64,000 bases of DNA, taken from contig NZ_JAFMTB010000001.1 in NCBI RefSeq assembly GCF_017916475.1, forward strand, positions 620,001-684,000, read 5' to 3'. The notes beneath the pieces are model-generated. The model saw only the letters and a program-made list of their open reading frames with translations, searched no databases and had not been told where the DNA came from. This DNA comes from Patulibacter sp. SYSU D01012. GTDB lineage: Bacteria > Actinomycetota > Thermoleophilia > Solirubrobacterales > Solirubrobacteraceae. The translations under genes and the position numbers were made by a program. This document shows positions 8,680-17,520 of this stretch, one piece after another (position 1 is the stretch's first letter; every line of letters starts with the position of its first letter).

Positions 8680-9933
8680 CTAGCGGCGTGCCTCCGCGCC
8701 CAGGCGGACGACGATCGGCAGCAGCAGCAGGCCGAGCACGCCGCCCGTGAGCGACAGGGCGGTGTAGCCGAACGAGGCGACCACGTAGCCGCTGGCTAGG
8801 CCCCCGGTCGCGCCGGCGACGGCGACGCTGACGTCCACGGCGCCCTGGATCTGCGCGCGGCGGTCGAGCGGTGCGGCGTCGGTGACCATCGCGGTGCCGG
8901 CGGCCAGGCCCAGGCTCCAGCCGAAGCCCAGCAGCGCCAGGCCGACCGCCAGCAGGACGGTGGAGTCCGCGGGCGCCACGCCGGCCACGAGCCCCGCGGC
9001 CAAGAGCACGGCGCCGCCGCCGGACAGGACGGCCCGGCGGCCGTAGCGGTCGACGAGGTGGCCCGACAGCGGCGACGGCAGGTACATCGCCGCGATGTGG
9101 ATCGAGATGACCAGGCCCGACGCGCCCAGGCCGTGGCCGTGGTCGTGCATGTGCACCGGCGTCATCGTCATGATCGCCACCATCACGGCTTGCGTGATGA
9201 CCATCGCGGCGCCGGCGAAGAGGACGGCGCGCGGGGTGGCGTCGCTGGCCGCCGGCGCCGTGCCCGCGGGGGCGGCGGCCAGGTCGTCGGCGGCCCACCG
9301 GCGGGCGGTCAGCAGCGGGTCGGGGCGCAGCAGCACGGCGACCGCGGCGCCGGCGGCCGCGTAGGCGACCGTCGCCAGCATGAACGGGCCCGCGAGGGCG
9401 CGCACGCCGATCGCCTCGGCGAGCGCGCCGGTCGGGTCCGTCAGGTTGGGGCCGACGACGGCGCCGAGCGTGGTCGCGACGAGGACCGTGCTCATCGCGC
9501 GGGCGCGCCCCGAGCGGTCGGCCAGGTCGCCGCCGGCGTACCGCGCCTGCAGGTTGGTGGCGGTGCCGGAGCCGTACAGGACGAGCGCGGCGAACAGCAG
9601 CGGGACGCTGTCGATCGCGGCCGCCAGGACCACCCCGGCGCCGCCCACGGCCCCGACGGCGTAGCCGGCCGCCAGGCCGGCGCGGCGCCCGGAGCGCTGG
9701 GACGCGCGGCCGACGAGCATCGCGGCGACCGCGGAGCCGAGGGTGAACAGCGCGGTCGGCAGGCCGGACGAGCCGGTCGAGCCGAGCATGTCCTGGGCGA
9801 GCAGCGCGCCGACGGACACGCCGGCGGCCAGGCCGGCGCCGGCGAAGACCTGCGACAGGAGCAGGACGCGGATCGTCCGCCGCTGCAGCCGCTCGCGCGC
9901 GTCGGGCGGCGCCGCCACCGTCGCCGCGCTCAA
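8680..9933 (-). CDS. MFS transporter
   Basis: 417 aa if the TTG at 9933 is used, which overlaps the upstream TGA as TTGA; GTG 9918 is the alternative. About twelve hydrophobic segments, a central loop of roughly 30 residues, and MFS motif-A-like strings GRASQRSGRRAG and GHLVDRYGRRAVLSGG. A His-rich loop (PVHMHDHGHGLGAS) is unusual and might bind metal. It is translationally coupled to the ArsR-rhodanese gene, so it probably exports the compound or ion that this regulator senses. Confidence 0.88.
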   Translation of the reverse strand: MSAATVAAPPDARERLQRRTIRVLLLSQVFAGAGLAAGVSVGALLAQDMLGSTGSSGLPTALFTLGSAVAAMLVGRASQRSGRRAGLAAGYAVGAVGGAGVVLAAAIDSVPLLFAALVLYGSGTATNLQARYAGGDLADRSGRARAMSTVLVATTLGAVVGPNLTDPTGALAEAIGVRALAGPFMLATVAYAAAGAAVAVLLRPDPLLTARRWAADDLAAAPAGTAPAASDATPRAVLFAGAAMVITQAVMVAIMTMTPVHMHDHGHGLGASGLVISIHIAAMYLPSPLSGHLVDRYGRRAVLSGGGAVLLAAGLVAGVAPADSTVLLAVGLALLGFGWSLGLAAGTAMVTDAAPLDRRAQIQGAVDVSVAVAGATGGLASGYVVASFGYTALSLTGGVLGLLLLPIVVRLGAEARR

Positions 9934-10598
9934 CGCCCGGCCCCGACCGGCTGCCCGGCGGCGCGCCACTCGTTCATGCCGTGGTCCAGCACGGAGGCGT
10001 CGCGGCCGCGCTCGCGCAGCAGTCGGGCGGCGTCGTGCGAGAGCAGGCAGTACGCGCCGCGGCAGTACGCGACGACCTCGACGTCGGTGGGGATCTCGCC
10101 GAGCCGGTCCTCGAGCTCCTCCAGCGGCAGCGAGACCGCGCCGGGGATGTGCCCGCTGGCGTACTCCTCCGTCGGGCGGACGTCGAGGACGAGCACGCGA
10201 CCGGAGCGCGCGCCGCGCAGCAGCTCGTCCCGCTCCAGCGTGCGCACGGGCACGTCGTCGGCGTCGTCGGCGCCCGGCGCGGCGAGGTGCTCGCCGGCGT
10301 GCAGGCCGACCGTGACGCGCTGCAGGGCCACGAGCAGGTCGAGCACCGCGGGGCCCGCCAGCCGGTAGTAGGCGTGGGTGCCGGCGCGCCGGCGGACGAC
10401 CAGCCCGGCCCGCCGCAGCGTCTGCAGCTGCGCGGACGTCGTCGCCAGCGACTGGCCGGCCAGCGTGGACAGGTCCTCCACGGAGCGCTCGGTCTGCGCC
10501 AGCAGGGTCAGCAGCTCCAGGCGCTTCGGATGCCCCAGCGCGCGCCCCGTCGCGGCGAACAGCTCGGCCGGGCCCTCCGTCGTGCTCAAGGAGTCCAT
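9930..10598 (-). CDS. ArsR-type HTH regulator fused to a rhodanese domain
   Basis: 222 aa from ATG 10598. Residues 12-95 are an ArsR winged helix (LGHPKRLELLTLLAQTERSVEDLS, TSAQLQTLRRAGLV). Residues 118-218 are a rhodanese domain with VLDVRPTEEYASGHIPGA and an active-site loop CRGAYC starting at Cys179; Cys184 is a second candidate. Such fusions are known and link thiol/persulfide chemistry to transcription. TATTCT ends 8 nt before the ATG (leaderless pattern). It is in an operon with the MFS gene and divergent from a second MFS gene. Confidence 0.93.
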   Translation of the reverse strand: MDSLSTTEGPAELFAATGRALGHPKRLELLTLLAQTERSVEDLSTLAGQSLATTSAQLQTLRRAGLVVRRRAGTHAYYRLAGPAVLDLLVALQRVTVGLHAGEHLAAPGADDADDVPVRTLERDELLRGARSGRVLVLDVRPTEEYASGHIPGAVSLPLEELEDRLGEIPTDVEVVAYCRGAYCLLSHDAARLLRERGRDASVLDHGMNEWRAAGQPVGAGR

Positions 10599-10703
10599 TG
10601 AATAGGAGAATACGGGCCGCGGCGGAACGGCGAAGCGACCTCCTCACGGGGCGTGTGAGCGCCGTGTGCGGGCGCTGTGAGCGCCGTCCCCGACGCTCCC
10701 GGC

Positions 10704-12176
10704 ATGAGCACGACGACCACCCCACCGGTCGCGGCGGCCCCCACGTCGTCGCGCACCTATCCCTCTCTCCGCGCCGCGTGGATCCCCATGACGGCCCTCT
10801 GCCTGGCGTTCTTCGTCGAGATGGTCGACAACACGCTGCTGTCGATCGCCCTGCCGACGATCGGCCGCGACCTCGGCGCGGGCACCACCGACCTGCAGTG
10901 GGTCACCGGCGCGTACTCGCTGACGTTCGGCGGCCTGCTCCTGACGGCCGGCTCGATCGCCGACCGCTGGGGCCGCCGACGGGTGCTGCTGATCGGCCTC
11001 GCGCTCTTCGGGGCGCTCAGCCTGCTCGTCGTGTTCGTCGACTCGTCCCCCGGACTGATCGCGCTGCGCGCCGGGCTCGGGATCGCGGCGGCGATGATGG
11101 CGCCGATCACCAACTCGCTCGTCTTCCGGCTGTTCGAGGAGGACGCGCTGCGGATGCGGGCGATGACGGTGATGATCGTCGTCGGCATGTCCGGGTTCAT
11201 CCTGGGGCCGCTGCTCGGCGGCACCGCGCTGGCGCACGTCCGCTGGGAGTGGCTCCTGGCCGTCAACGCCCCGATCGCGGTCATCGCGTCGGTCGGCGTG
11301 CGGCTCGGCGTGGCGCCCGACCGTCCCGAGGACCTGACGCAGGACCGGCTCGACCTGCCGGGCGCCGCCCTCAGCGTCCTGACGATCGGCCTGGCGTGCT
11401 ACGCCCTGACGAGCGGCGTGGAGCACGGCTGGCTCGCGGCCGGCACCCTCGGCGCCGCCGTCGGCGCGGTCCTCGCCGCCGTCGCCTTCGTCGCCCACGA
11501 GCGGCGCACGACCGACCCGATGCTCGACCTGCGGCTGTTCGCGAACGGCACCGTCCGCGGGGCGGCGATCGCCCAGGCGGGCACCTCGATCGCGATGGCC
11601 AGCGTCATGTTCGGCCTGATCCTGCACTTCCAGTACGCCTACGGCTGGTCGCCGGTGCGGGCGGGCCTGGCGAACCTGCCGCTGATCGCCACGATGGTGC
11701 TGGCGACCCCGGTCTCCGAGGGCCTCGCCAAGCGCCTGGGTCACCGCATCGCGTGCCTGATCGGCGCGGCGCTGCTGGCCGGCGGCCTGGCGATCCTGTC
11801 CTGGGGCGTCTTCCACGGCTACGTGGCGATCGCGGCCGGCATGGTCGTCATGACCCTCGGGCTGCGGACGATCATGACCATCGGCGCGGTGGCGCTCGTC
11901 GACGCGATGCCCGCCAACCGCACCTCGATCGGCACGGCGCTCAACGACACCGCGCAGGAGGTCGGCACGAGCGTCGGCACCGCCGTCGTCGGCACGCTGA
12001 TCGCGGTGCTCGTCACGAAGGCGCTGCCCGTCGGCACGTGGAGCGACGACCTCGTCCACTCGTTCTTCCACGGCGAGCGGATCACCTACGCGATCCTCGC
12101 CGTCCTCGCCGGCGTGGTCGCCGCCTACGGCGCGTCGAGCCTGACGAACTCGCACGACGTCGAGGAGGTGCACTGA
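10704..12176 (+). CDS. MFS transporter, DHA2 (EmrB/QacA) family
   Basis: 490 aa from ATG 10704. The family motif LPTIGRDLGAGTTDLQWVTGAYSLT and motif A GSIADRWGRRRVLLIG place it in the 14-helix DHA2 drug:H+ antiporters, as does the C-terminal NDTAQEVGTSVGTAVVGTL segment. It likely exports hydrophobic cations or antibiotics by proton exchange. It is divergent from the ArsR-rhodanese/MFS operon over about 100 bp, so that regulator may act on both sides. It is convergent with the BTAD regulator 34 nt downstream. Confidence 0.94.
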   Translation: MSTTTTPPVAAAPTSSRTYPSLRAAWIPMTALCLAFFVEMVDNTLLSIALPTIGRDLGAGTTDLQWVTGAYSLTFGGLLLTAGSIADRWGRRRVLLIGLALFGALSLLVVFVDSSPGLIALRAGLGIAAAMMAPITNSLVFRLFEEDALRMRAMTVMIVVGMSGFILGPLLGGTALAHVRWEWLLAVNAPIAVIASVGVRLGVAPDRPEDLTQDRLDLPGAALSVLTIGLACYALTSGVEHGWLAAGTLGAAVGAVLAAVAFVAHERRTTDPMLDLRLFANGTVRGAAIAQAGTSIAMASVMFGLILHFQYAYGWSPVRAGLANLPLIATMVLATPVSEGLAKRLGHRIACLIGAALLAGGLAILSWGVFHGYVAIAAGMVVMTLGLRTIMTIGAVALVDAMPANRTSIGTALNDTAQEVGTSVGTAVVGTLIAVLVTKALPVGTWSDDLVHSFFHGERITYAILAVLAGVVAAYGASSLTNSHDVEEVH

Positions 12177-12210
12177 GCGCGTGGCGGCACGCGGGCCCGC
12201 GGCGACGACG

Positions 12211-15200
12211 TCACGCGGCGGAGACGCCCGCGGGGTCGAGCCGCCGCAGCGCGTCGTCGCGGTCGCGCTCCCGGCCGGCCGCGAACGCCGCGGCGTAGGC
12301 CTGCTCGCCGAGCGTGGTCCGCAGGCGCGCGGTCAGGCGGACGACGTCCGGCTGGGTGCGGTCCTCGGCACCACGCAGGCGCGCCGCCGCGCCCAGGATC
12401 TCGGCGGCGCCGGCGGCGTCGCCGACCGCGGCGGCCAGCCCCGCGACGGCGACGCCGACGAGCGCGATGATCGGCCCGTCCTCGCTCCGCAGCGCCTCGG
12501 GGTACGCGTGGGCCAGGTGCCGGCGCGCGCCGGCCGCGTCCTCGCCGTCGAGCGCCACGAGCGCGGCCTGCGCCCGGATGGCGGCCTGGATGTGGCCGCG
12601 CTCGGGGCGCTGCACCTGGGCGCGGCCGGCGGTCTCGAGCGCGGCGGCGATCAGCTCGCGGGCGCGGTCCCCGTCGCCGAGCAGCCCGGTGATGCGGGCC
12701 AGGAACGCCGTGGCGAACGCCGCCTCGACCCCGCCGACGTCGGTGGCGTCGAGCGCGCGGGCGGCGTCGTCCCGGGCGCCCTCCAGGTCGCCGCGCCGCC
12801 AGCGCACGTCGGCCAGGTCGAAGCGCAGGTGCGCGTCGTCGCCGTCGGCGCCGAGCTCGCGCACGACGCGCTGCACCTCCTCGAGCGCGGCGGCGGCGCC
12901 GTCCAGGTCGTCCTCGAGCAGCATCAGGCCGCTCAGCGCGCTCAGCGTCGTCGTCAGCCCCCAGCGTTCGCCCAGCGCCCGGAAGGCGGCGAGCGCCTCC
13001 TCCAGGTGGCGGCGGAAGCCGGCGACGTCGCCGGCGTTCTCGGCCACCCGACCCAGCCCGAGGGGAACCGTCGCGCGCACCCACGGGTCACGGCTCTCGC
13101 GTGCGCGCGCGAACAGGCGGTCGGCGCGGTCGGGGTTCGACGAGAACCACGCCAGGACCGGGGCGGCGGCCTGCGCGAGCGGCCGACGGGACAGGTCCAG
13201 ATCGTCGAGGCGGTCGAGCACCGCGGACAGGGGCGGACCGACGTCCGCGACGGGCACGGGGCCGCGGAGCAGCAGCACGCTCTCGGCGAGCAGGCGGTCG
13301 ACCGGGTCGGCGTCGCCGGGGACCTCGTGCGCCAGGCGAACGGTCGCGACGGCCTCGTTCGGGCGCCCGGACAGCACCCAGAACCAGATCAGCGACACCG
13401 CCAGCGCCAGCGCGGAGCGCGCGTCGCCCTCGTCGGCCAGCCGGCGCAGCGCCGCGAGCAGGTCGTCGCGCTCGGGCTGCAGCCGGCGGAACCAGCGCAG
13501 CTGCTCGGGGCCGCGCAGGTGCGCGTCGGCCTCGGCGGCGAGCGCGGCGAAGAACCGCGCGTGCGCGGTGCGGGTGGCGGCGTCCTCGCCGCACGCCGTC
13601 AGCTGCTCCAGGCCGTACTCGCGGATGGTCTCCAGCATCCGGTACCGCGGGGCCTCGCGGTCGACGAGGACCAGCAGGGAGCGGTCGACGAGCGCGGCGA
13701 GCAGGTCGAGGACGGCGAGGGCGTCCCGGCCGTCGCCGGCGCAGACCGCGGCGGCGCTCTCCGGCGTCACGCCGCCGGGGAAGACCGCGATGCGGCGGGC
13801 GACGAGGCGCTCCTCCTCCGACAGCAGGTCCCAGCTCCAGTCGACGACCGCCCGCAGCGTCTGCTGGCGGGGCAGCGCGGTGCGGCTGCCGCCGGTCAGC
13901 AGGCGGAAGCGGTCGTCCAGGCGCGCCGCGACCTGGGCCACGGGCAGGGAGCGCAGCCGCGCGGCGGCGAGCTCGAGCGCCAGCGGCAGCCCGTCCAGGC
14001 GCCGGCAGATCTCGACGACGCTGCCGACGGTGGCGTCGTCGACGGCGAAGCCGGGCGACGCGGCGGCCGCGCGGTCGGCGAACAGCCGGACGGCGGGGTA
14101 GGCGGCCGCCGTCCGGGCGTCGGCGCCGGCGGGCGGCAGGCCCAGCGGCGCGACGGGCTCCAGGCGCTCCCCGGGGACCCCGAGCGGCTCGCGGCTCGTC
14201 GCGACGATCCGCAGCCGCGGGCAGTGGGCGAGGAGCCGGTCGGCGAGGGCGGCGGCCGCGCCGATCACGTGCTCGCAGTTGTCGAGGACCAGGACGGTCT
14301 CGCGCTCCGCCAGGACGTCCAGCAGGTGTTCGGTCGGGTCGCTCTCGGGCGTCGCGGCGGAGGCCGCGGCGCCGGGGCCGGCCGCGTGCGCCAGCAGCCG
14401 CGCCTCGCGCAGGCCGAGCGCGCCGAGGACGCTTGCGGGCACGTCGCCCGGAGCGGTCACCGTCGCCAGCTCGGCCATCCATACCCCGTCGGCGACCGCG
14501 TGCTCCTGCCGCCGGGCGACCTCGCCCGCCAGCCGCGTCTTGCCGGCCCCGCCGGGCCCGACCAGGGTGACCAGCCGGTGTGCCGCGACGAGCGCGTCCA
14601 GGCGCTCGATCTGGTCCTCGCGGCCGACGAAGCTCGTCAGGGGGGCGCGCAGGGTGCTGCGGCGGCCGAGCGCCGGGACGGGAGCGGGCGACGGCTGGGC
14701 CCCGGGCCCGGGGCCGTCGTCGGGCGCCGCCGCGCCGCGGGCCGCCACGGGCGCCGGCGCGTCGGCGGTGCCGTCGACGAGGGCCAGGTGCGCGGCCCGC
14801 AGCTCGGCGGACGGCAGGGCGCCGAGCTCGGCGTCCAGACGCACGCGGACGGCCTCGTAGGCGGCCAGCGCCTCGGCCGGCCGCCCGGCCGCCGCGAGCG
14901 CGCGCAGGCGCTGGGCCGCGAGCCGCTCGTGCAGCGGATGGTCGGCGGTGAGCCGGTCGAGCTCGGGCAGCAGGTCGGCCCCGCCGCCCAGCCGCAGGTC
15001 CGCCTCGATGCGGTCCGCGGTCGCGCCGACGCGCAGGGCGTCCAGGCGGTCGGCGGCGTCCGCCGCGAAGCGGTGCGTGCCGGTCAGCTCGCCGAGCGCG
15101 GCGCCACGCCACCGGGCCAGCGCGTCGCGCAGGACGTGGGCGGCCTCCGACGCATCCCCCGCGCGCAGGGCCGTGGCGCCCGCCCGCGCCTCGGCCTCGA

Positions 15201-15495
15201 ACGCCAGCGCGTCGACGTCCTCGGGCGCGACCGCCAGGCGATAGCCGGCGGCGCCGGTCCGCACGGCGTCGCTCCCGAGCGCCCGCCGCAGGCGCGAGAC
15301 CAGCGCCTGCAGCGCGTGCCCCGCGTCGGCCGGCGGGGCCGCCTCCCAGATGGCGTCGACGAGCGCGTCGCGGCCGACGTCGTGCCCGGCGTCGAGCGCC
15401 AGCCGCACGAGCAGCGCGCGGACGCGGCCGCCCGCGACGGGCACGGGGCGTCCGTCGCGCCAGACCTCCAGCGGTCCGAGGATGACCACGCGCAC
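12211..15495 (-). CDS. BTAD/AfsR-type transcriptional regulator with ATPase and TPR region
   Basis: 1094 aa from GTG 15495. Residues 1-90 are an OmpR/SARP-like winged helix (MRVVILGPLEVW, ALQALVSRLRRALG), 95-240 the bacterial transcriptional activation (BTAD) helices, and 285-650 an AP/NB-ARC ATPase with P-loop GPGGAGKT (313-320), LVLDNCEHV and GLPLALELAAARL. Beyond about 650 are TPR-like helical repeats. Known relatives (AfsR, GutR-like) switch on clusters in response to ATP and partner proteins. No cluster target is evident beside it. The start is supported by the strong N-terminal match; upstream codons are unrelated. Confidence 0.93.
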   Translation of the reverse strand: MRVVILGPLEVWRDGRPVPVAGGRVRALLVRLALDAGHDVGRDALVDAIWEAAPPADAGHALQALVSRLRRALGSDAVRTGAAGYRLAVAPEDVDALAFEAEARAGATALRAGDASEAAHVLRDALARWRGAALGELTGTHRFAADAADRLDALRVGATADRIEADLRLGGGADLLPELDRLTADHPLHERLAAQRLRALAAAGRPAEALAAYEAVRVRLDAELGALPSAELRAAHLALVDGTADAPAPVAARGAAAPDDGPGPGAQPSPAPVPALGRRSTLRAPLTSFVGREDQIERLDALVAAHRLVTLVGPGGAGKTRLAGEVARRQEHAVADGVWMAELATVTAPGDVPASVLGALGLREARLLAHAAGPGAAASAATPESDPTEHLLDVLAERETVLVLDNCEHVIGAAAALADRLLAHCPRLRIVATSREPLGVPGERLEPVAPLGLPPAGADARTAAAYPAVRLFADRAAAASPGFAVDDATVGSVVEICRRLDGLPLALELAAARLRSLPVAQVAARLDDRFRLLTGGSRTALPRQQTLRAVVDWSWDLLSEEERLVARRIAVFPGGVTPESAAAVCAGDGRDALAVLDLLAALVDRSLLVLVDREAPRYRMLETIREYGLEQLTACGEDAATRTAHARFFAALAAEADAHLRGPEQLRWFRRLQPERDDLLAALRRLADEGDARSALALAVSLIWFWVLSGRPNEAVATVRLAHEVPGDADPVDRLLAESVLLLRGPVPVADVGPPLSAVLDRLDDLDLSRRPLAQAAAPVLAWFSSNPDRADRLFARARESRDPWVRATVPLGLGRVAENAGDVAGFRRHLEEALAAFRALGERWGLTTTLSALSGLMLLEDDLDGAAAALEEVQRVVRELGADGDDAHLRFDLADVRWRRGDLEGARDDAARALDATDVGGVEAAFATAFLARITGLLGDGDRARELIAAALETAGRAQVQRPERGHIQAAIRAQAALVALDGEDAAGARRHLAHAYPEALRSEDGPIIALVGVAVAGLAAAVGDAAGAAEILGAAARLRGAEDRTQPDVVRLTARLRTTLGEQAYAAAFAAGRERDRDDALRRLDPAGVSAA

Positions 15496-15600
15496 GCGCG
15501 GAACTCTTGCACGTGGCCGGGCACGGGCCGCGGCGAGCCGGGCGGGTCCGGCCCGGCCGACCCGCCGCCCCCGCGGCCGCGTCCGTCCGGCCGGCCGGCC

Positions 15601-17442
15601 CTAGCGTCCGGCGCGGGCGCGGTAGACCGTGCGCCCGCCGACCATCGTGGTCAGGACCTTCGTCGCGCCGATCCGGCGCGCCTTCGTGCGCAGGACGTCG
15701 CGGTCGAGCACGATCAGGTCGGCGAGCTTGCCCGGCGCGATCACCCCGGTCGCGTCCTGGTGCAGCGCGTAGCTGCCGCTCGCCGTGATCGACCGCAGGG
15801 CGTAGGCCCGGGGGAGCGGCTTCTGGCCGTTGAAGCGCCCGGCGTACTTCCCGCCCGCGGGGTTCTCGCGCGTGACGCCGACCTGCAGCGCGAACCACTC
15901 GTTCAGCGGGTCGACCGGCCAGTCGCTGCCGTACGTGATCCGGGCCCCGGCCCGGCGGAGGCTGTCCTCCGGCTCGACGCGGTTCCAGCGCTCGAAGCCC
16001 AGGTAGTCCTTCTGCGCGTCGACGGAGTCGGGGCCCGGCTTCGCCCACTGGTACGACATGACGGGCAGCACGCCGAGCTGCGCGAAGCGCCGGTAGTCGG
16101 CCGGATCGACGATCTCGGCGTGCGCCATCGCGGGACGGACGTCGCGGCGCTTCGTGGCCTTGCGCATCGCGGCGACGGCGTCGAGCGTCACGCGGACCGC
16201 GCGGTCGCCGATGGAGTGCACGTGCGGATCGAAGCCGGCCGCGCCGATCGCCGTCAGCAGCCGGGCGAGCGCGCCGGGCTGCACGTAGATCGGCCCGCGG
16301 GAGGGGCCGGGCGTGAAGTGCGGGTGGTCCGGGGTGCCCGTGTTCACCAGGTACGGGTCGAGCAGCCCGGCGGTGAAGGCGGGGAACTGCTGGACGCCGT
16401 CCATGAACACCTTGGCGTTGCGGACGGTGATGGCCGGCCGCACGCCGACGGGGCCCTCGTCGAACCGGCGGCGGGTCGCCTGCAGCCCGGCCACCGCCTT
16501 CGCGGGGTCCTTCGCCTGGTCGGCGGAGATCACCGGCGCGAAGTGCGCCCGCGCGGTCAGCTTGCCCTGCCGGCGCAGGGAGCGGAAGGCGGCCATCGAG
16601 TCCGGGCTCGCCGCCGCGTCCAGGAACGACGTGACGCCCTGCTCGCGCATCGCCTTCAGCGCCGCCTCGGCGGCCTTCCGGTCGTCCGCGGCGGTGGGGG
16701 CCGGGATCTTGCCCGTCACGAGCCCCTGGGCCTCGTCGTTGAACAGCCCGGTGGGGGCGCCCTGGGCGTCGCGGTCGATCGATCCGCCCGCGGGGTCCTT
16801 CGTCGCGGCGGTGATCCCCGCGATCCGCATCGCGGTCGAGTTCGCGACGGTGGAGTGGAAGAAGCTCGACTGCACCGTGATCGGCCGGGTCGGGCTCAGG
16901 TCGTCCAGGTCCGCCGCCGTGAGCTTCGTGCCGGCCGGCAGCATCGCCTCCTGGTACCAGGCGGTCACCTCGAGCCACGCCTTCGGCCCCTCGTCGGCGG
17001 TGTCGCGCAGGCATGCGGCGATCCGGCTGCGGATCTGCTCCTTCGTCAGCGGCAGGTAGTCGAGCGAGCACTTCAGCAGCGCCTGGCCGCCGCCGAGCGG
17101 GTGCATGTGCGCGTCGACGAGGCCCGGCGTCACCATGCGGCCGTGCAGGTCGGTGACGTGCGTGCGGCGTCCGACGTAGCGGCGCACGCCGCGGTCGGTC
17201 CCGACGTACGCGATGCGGCCGTCGCGGACGGCGACGGCCTGCCGCACGGTGCCGCGCGCGTCGGCGGTGAAGATCCGGCCGTTCTTCCAGACGGTGTCCG
17301 CGGGCCGGGCCGCCGCCGACGCGGGGGCGGCGGCCGCCAGCGTCAGGAGCGTCGCGGCCAGCAGCGCCGTCGCGGGTCGGCGGCCGGCGGTCGCCCGGGC
17401 GACGACGGTTCGCGGTGGGTGGGTGATAAAGCGCTTGATCAC
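15601..17442 (-). CDS. secreted YtcJ-like amidohydrolase
   Basis: 613 aa from GTG 17442. Residues 1-46 form a signal peptide (basic start, LLAATLLTLAAAAPASAAA). The metal-dependent amidohydrolase barrel shows VDAHMHPLGGG, DPHVHSIGDRAV, MAHAEIVDP and a C-terminal SDWPVDP with the catalytic Asp. This order is typical of the YtcJ/Amidohydro_3 group, which hydrolyses amide or imine bonds of unknown natural substrates. Export is unusual for the group but recurs in actinobacteria. TACGTT ends 10 nt before the start. It is divergent from the LacI gene, its probable regulator. Confidence 0.93.
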   Translation of the reverse strand: MIKRFITHPPRTVVARATAGRRPATALLAATLLTLAAAAPASAAARPADTVWKNGRIFTADARGTVRQAVAVRDGRIAYVGTDRGVRRYVGRRTHVTDLHGRMVTPGLVDAHMHPLGGGQALLKCSLDYLPLTKEQIRSRIAACLRDTADEGPKAWLEVTAWYQEAMLPAGTKLTAADLDDLSPTRPITVQSSFFHSTVANSTAMRIAGITAATKDPAGGSIDRDAQGAPTGLFNDEAQGLVTGKIPAPTAADDRKAAEAALKAMREQGVTSFLDAAASPDSMAAFRSLRRQGKLTARAHFAPVISADQAKDPAKAVAGLQATRRRFDEGPVGVRPAITVRNAKVFMDGVQQFPAFTAGLLDPYLVNTGTPDHPHFTPGPSRGPIYVQPGALARLLTAIGAAGFDPHVHSIGDRAVRVTLDAVAAMRKATKRRDVRPAMAHAEIVDPADYRRFAQLGVLPVMSYQWAKPGPDSVDAQKDYLGFERWNRVEPEDSLRRAGARITYGSDWPVDPLNEWFALQVGVTRENPAGGKYAGRFNGQKPLPRAYALRSITASGSYALHQDATGVIAPGKLADLIVLDRDVLRTKARRIGATKVLTTMVGGRTVYRARAGR

Positions 17443-17448
17443 GGTGCG

Positions 17449-17475
17449 CCGCAACGTACCCGCGGGCCGTTGCGG
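17449..17475. promoter_or_regulatory. nested palindromes in the amidohydrolase/LacI spacer
   Basis: CCGCAACG (17449-17456) and CGTTGCGG (17468-17475) form an exact inverted repeat with an 11-nt spacer. Inside is a second palindrome, CCCGCGGG (17459-17466), on nearly the same centre. The left arm overlaps the TACGTT -10 of the amidohydrolase gene, so LacI binding here would repress it. Confidence 0.65.
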
Positions 17476-17520
17476 TGGCAAGCGCGCCGCGGACGGGTGT
17501 GCGAGATAGGGTCGATCGTC

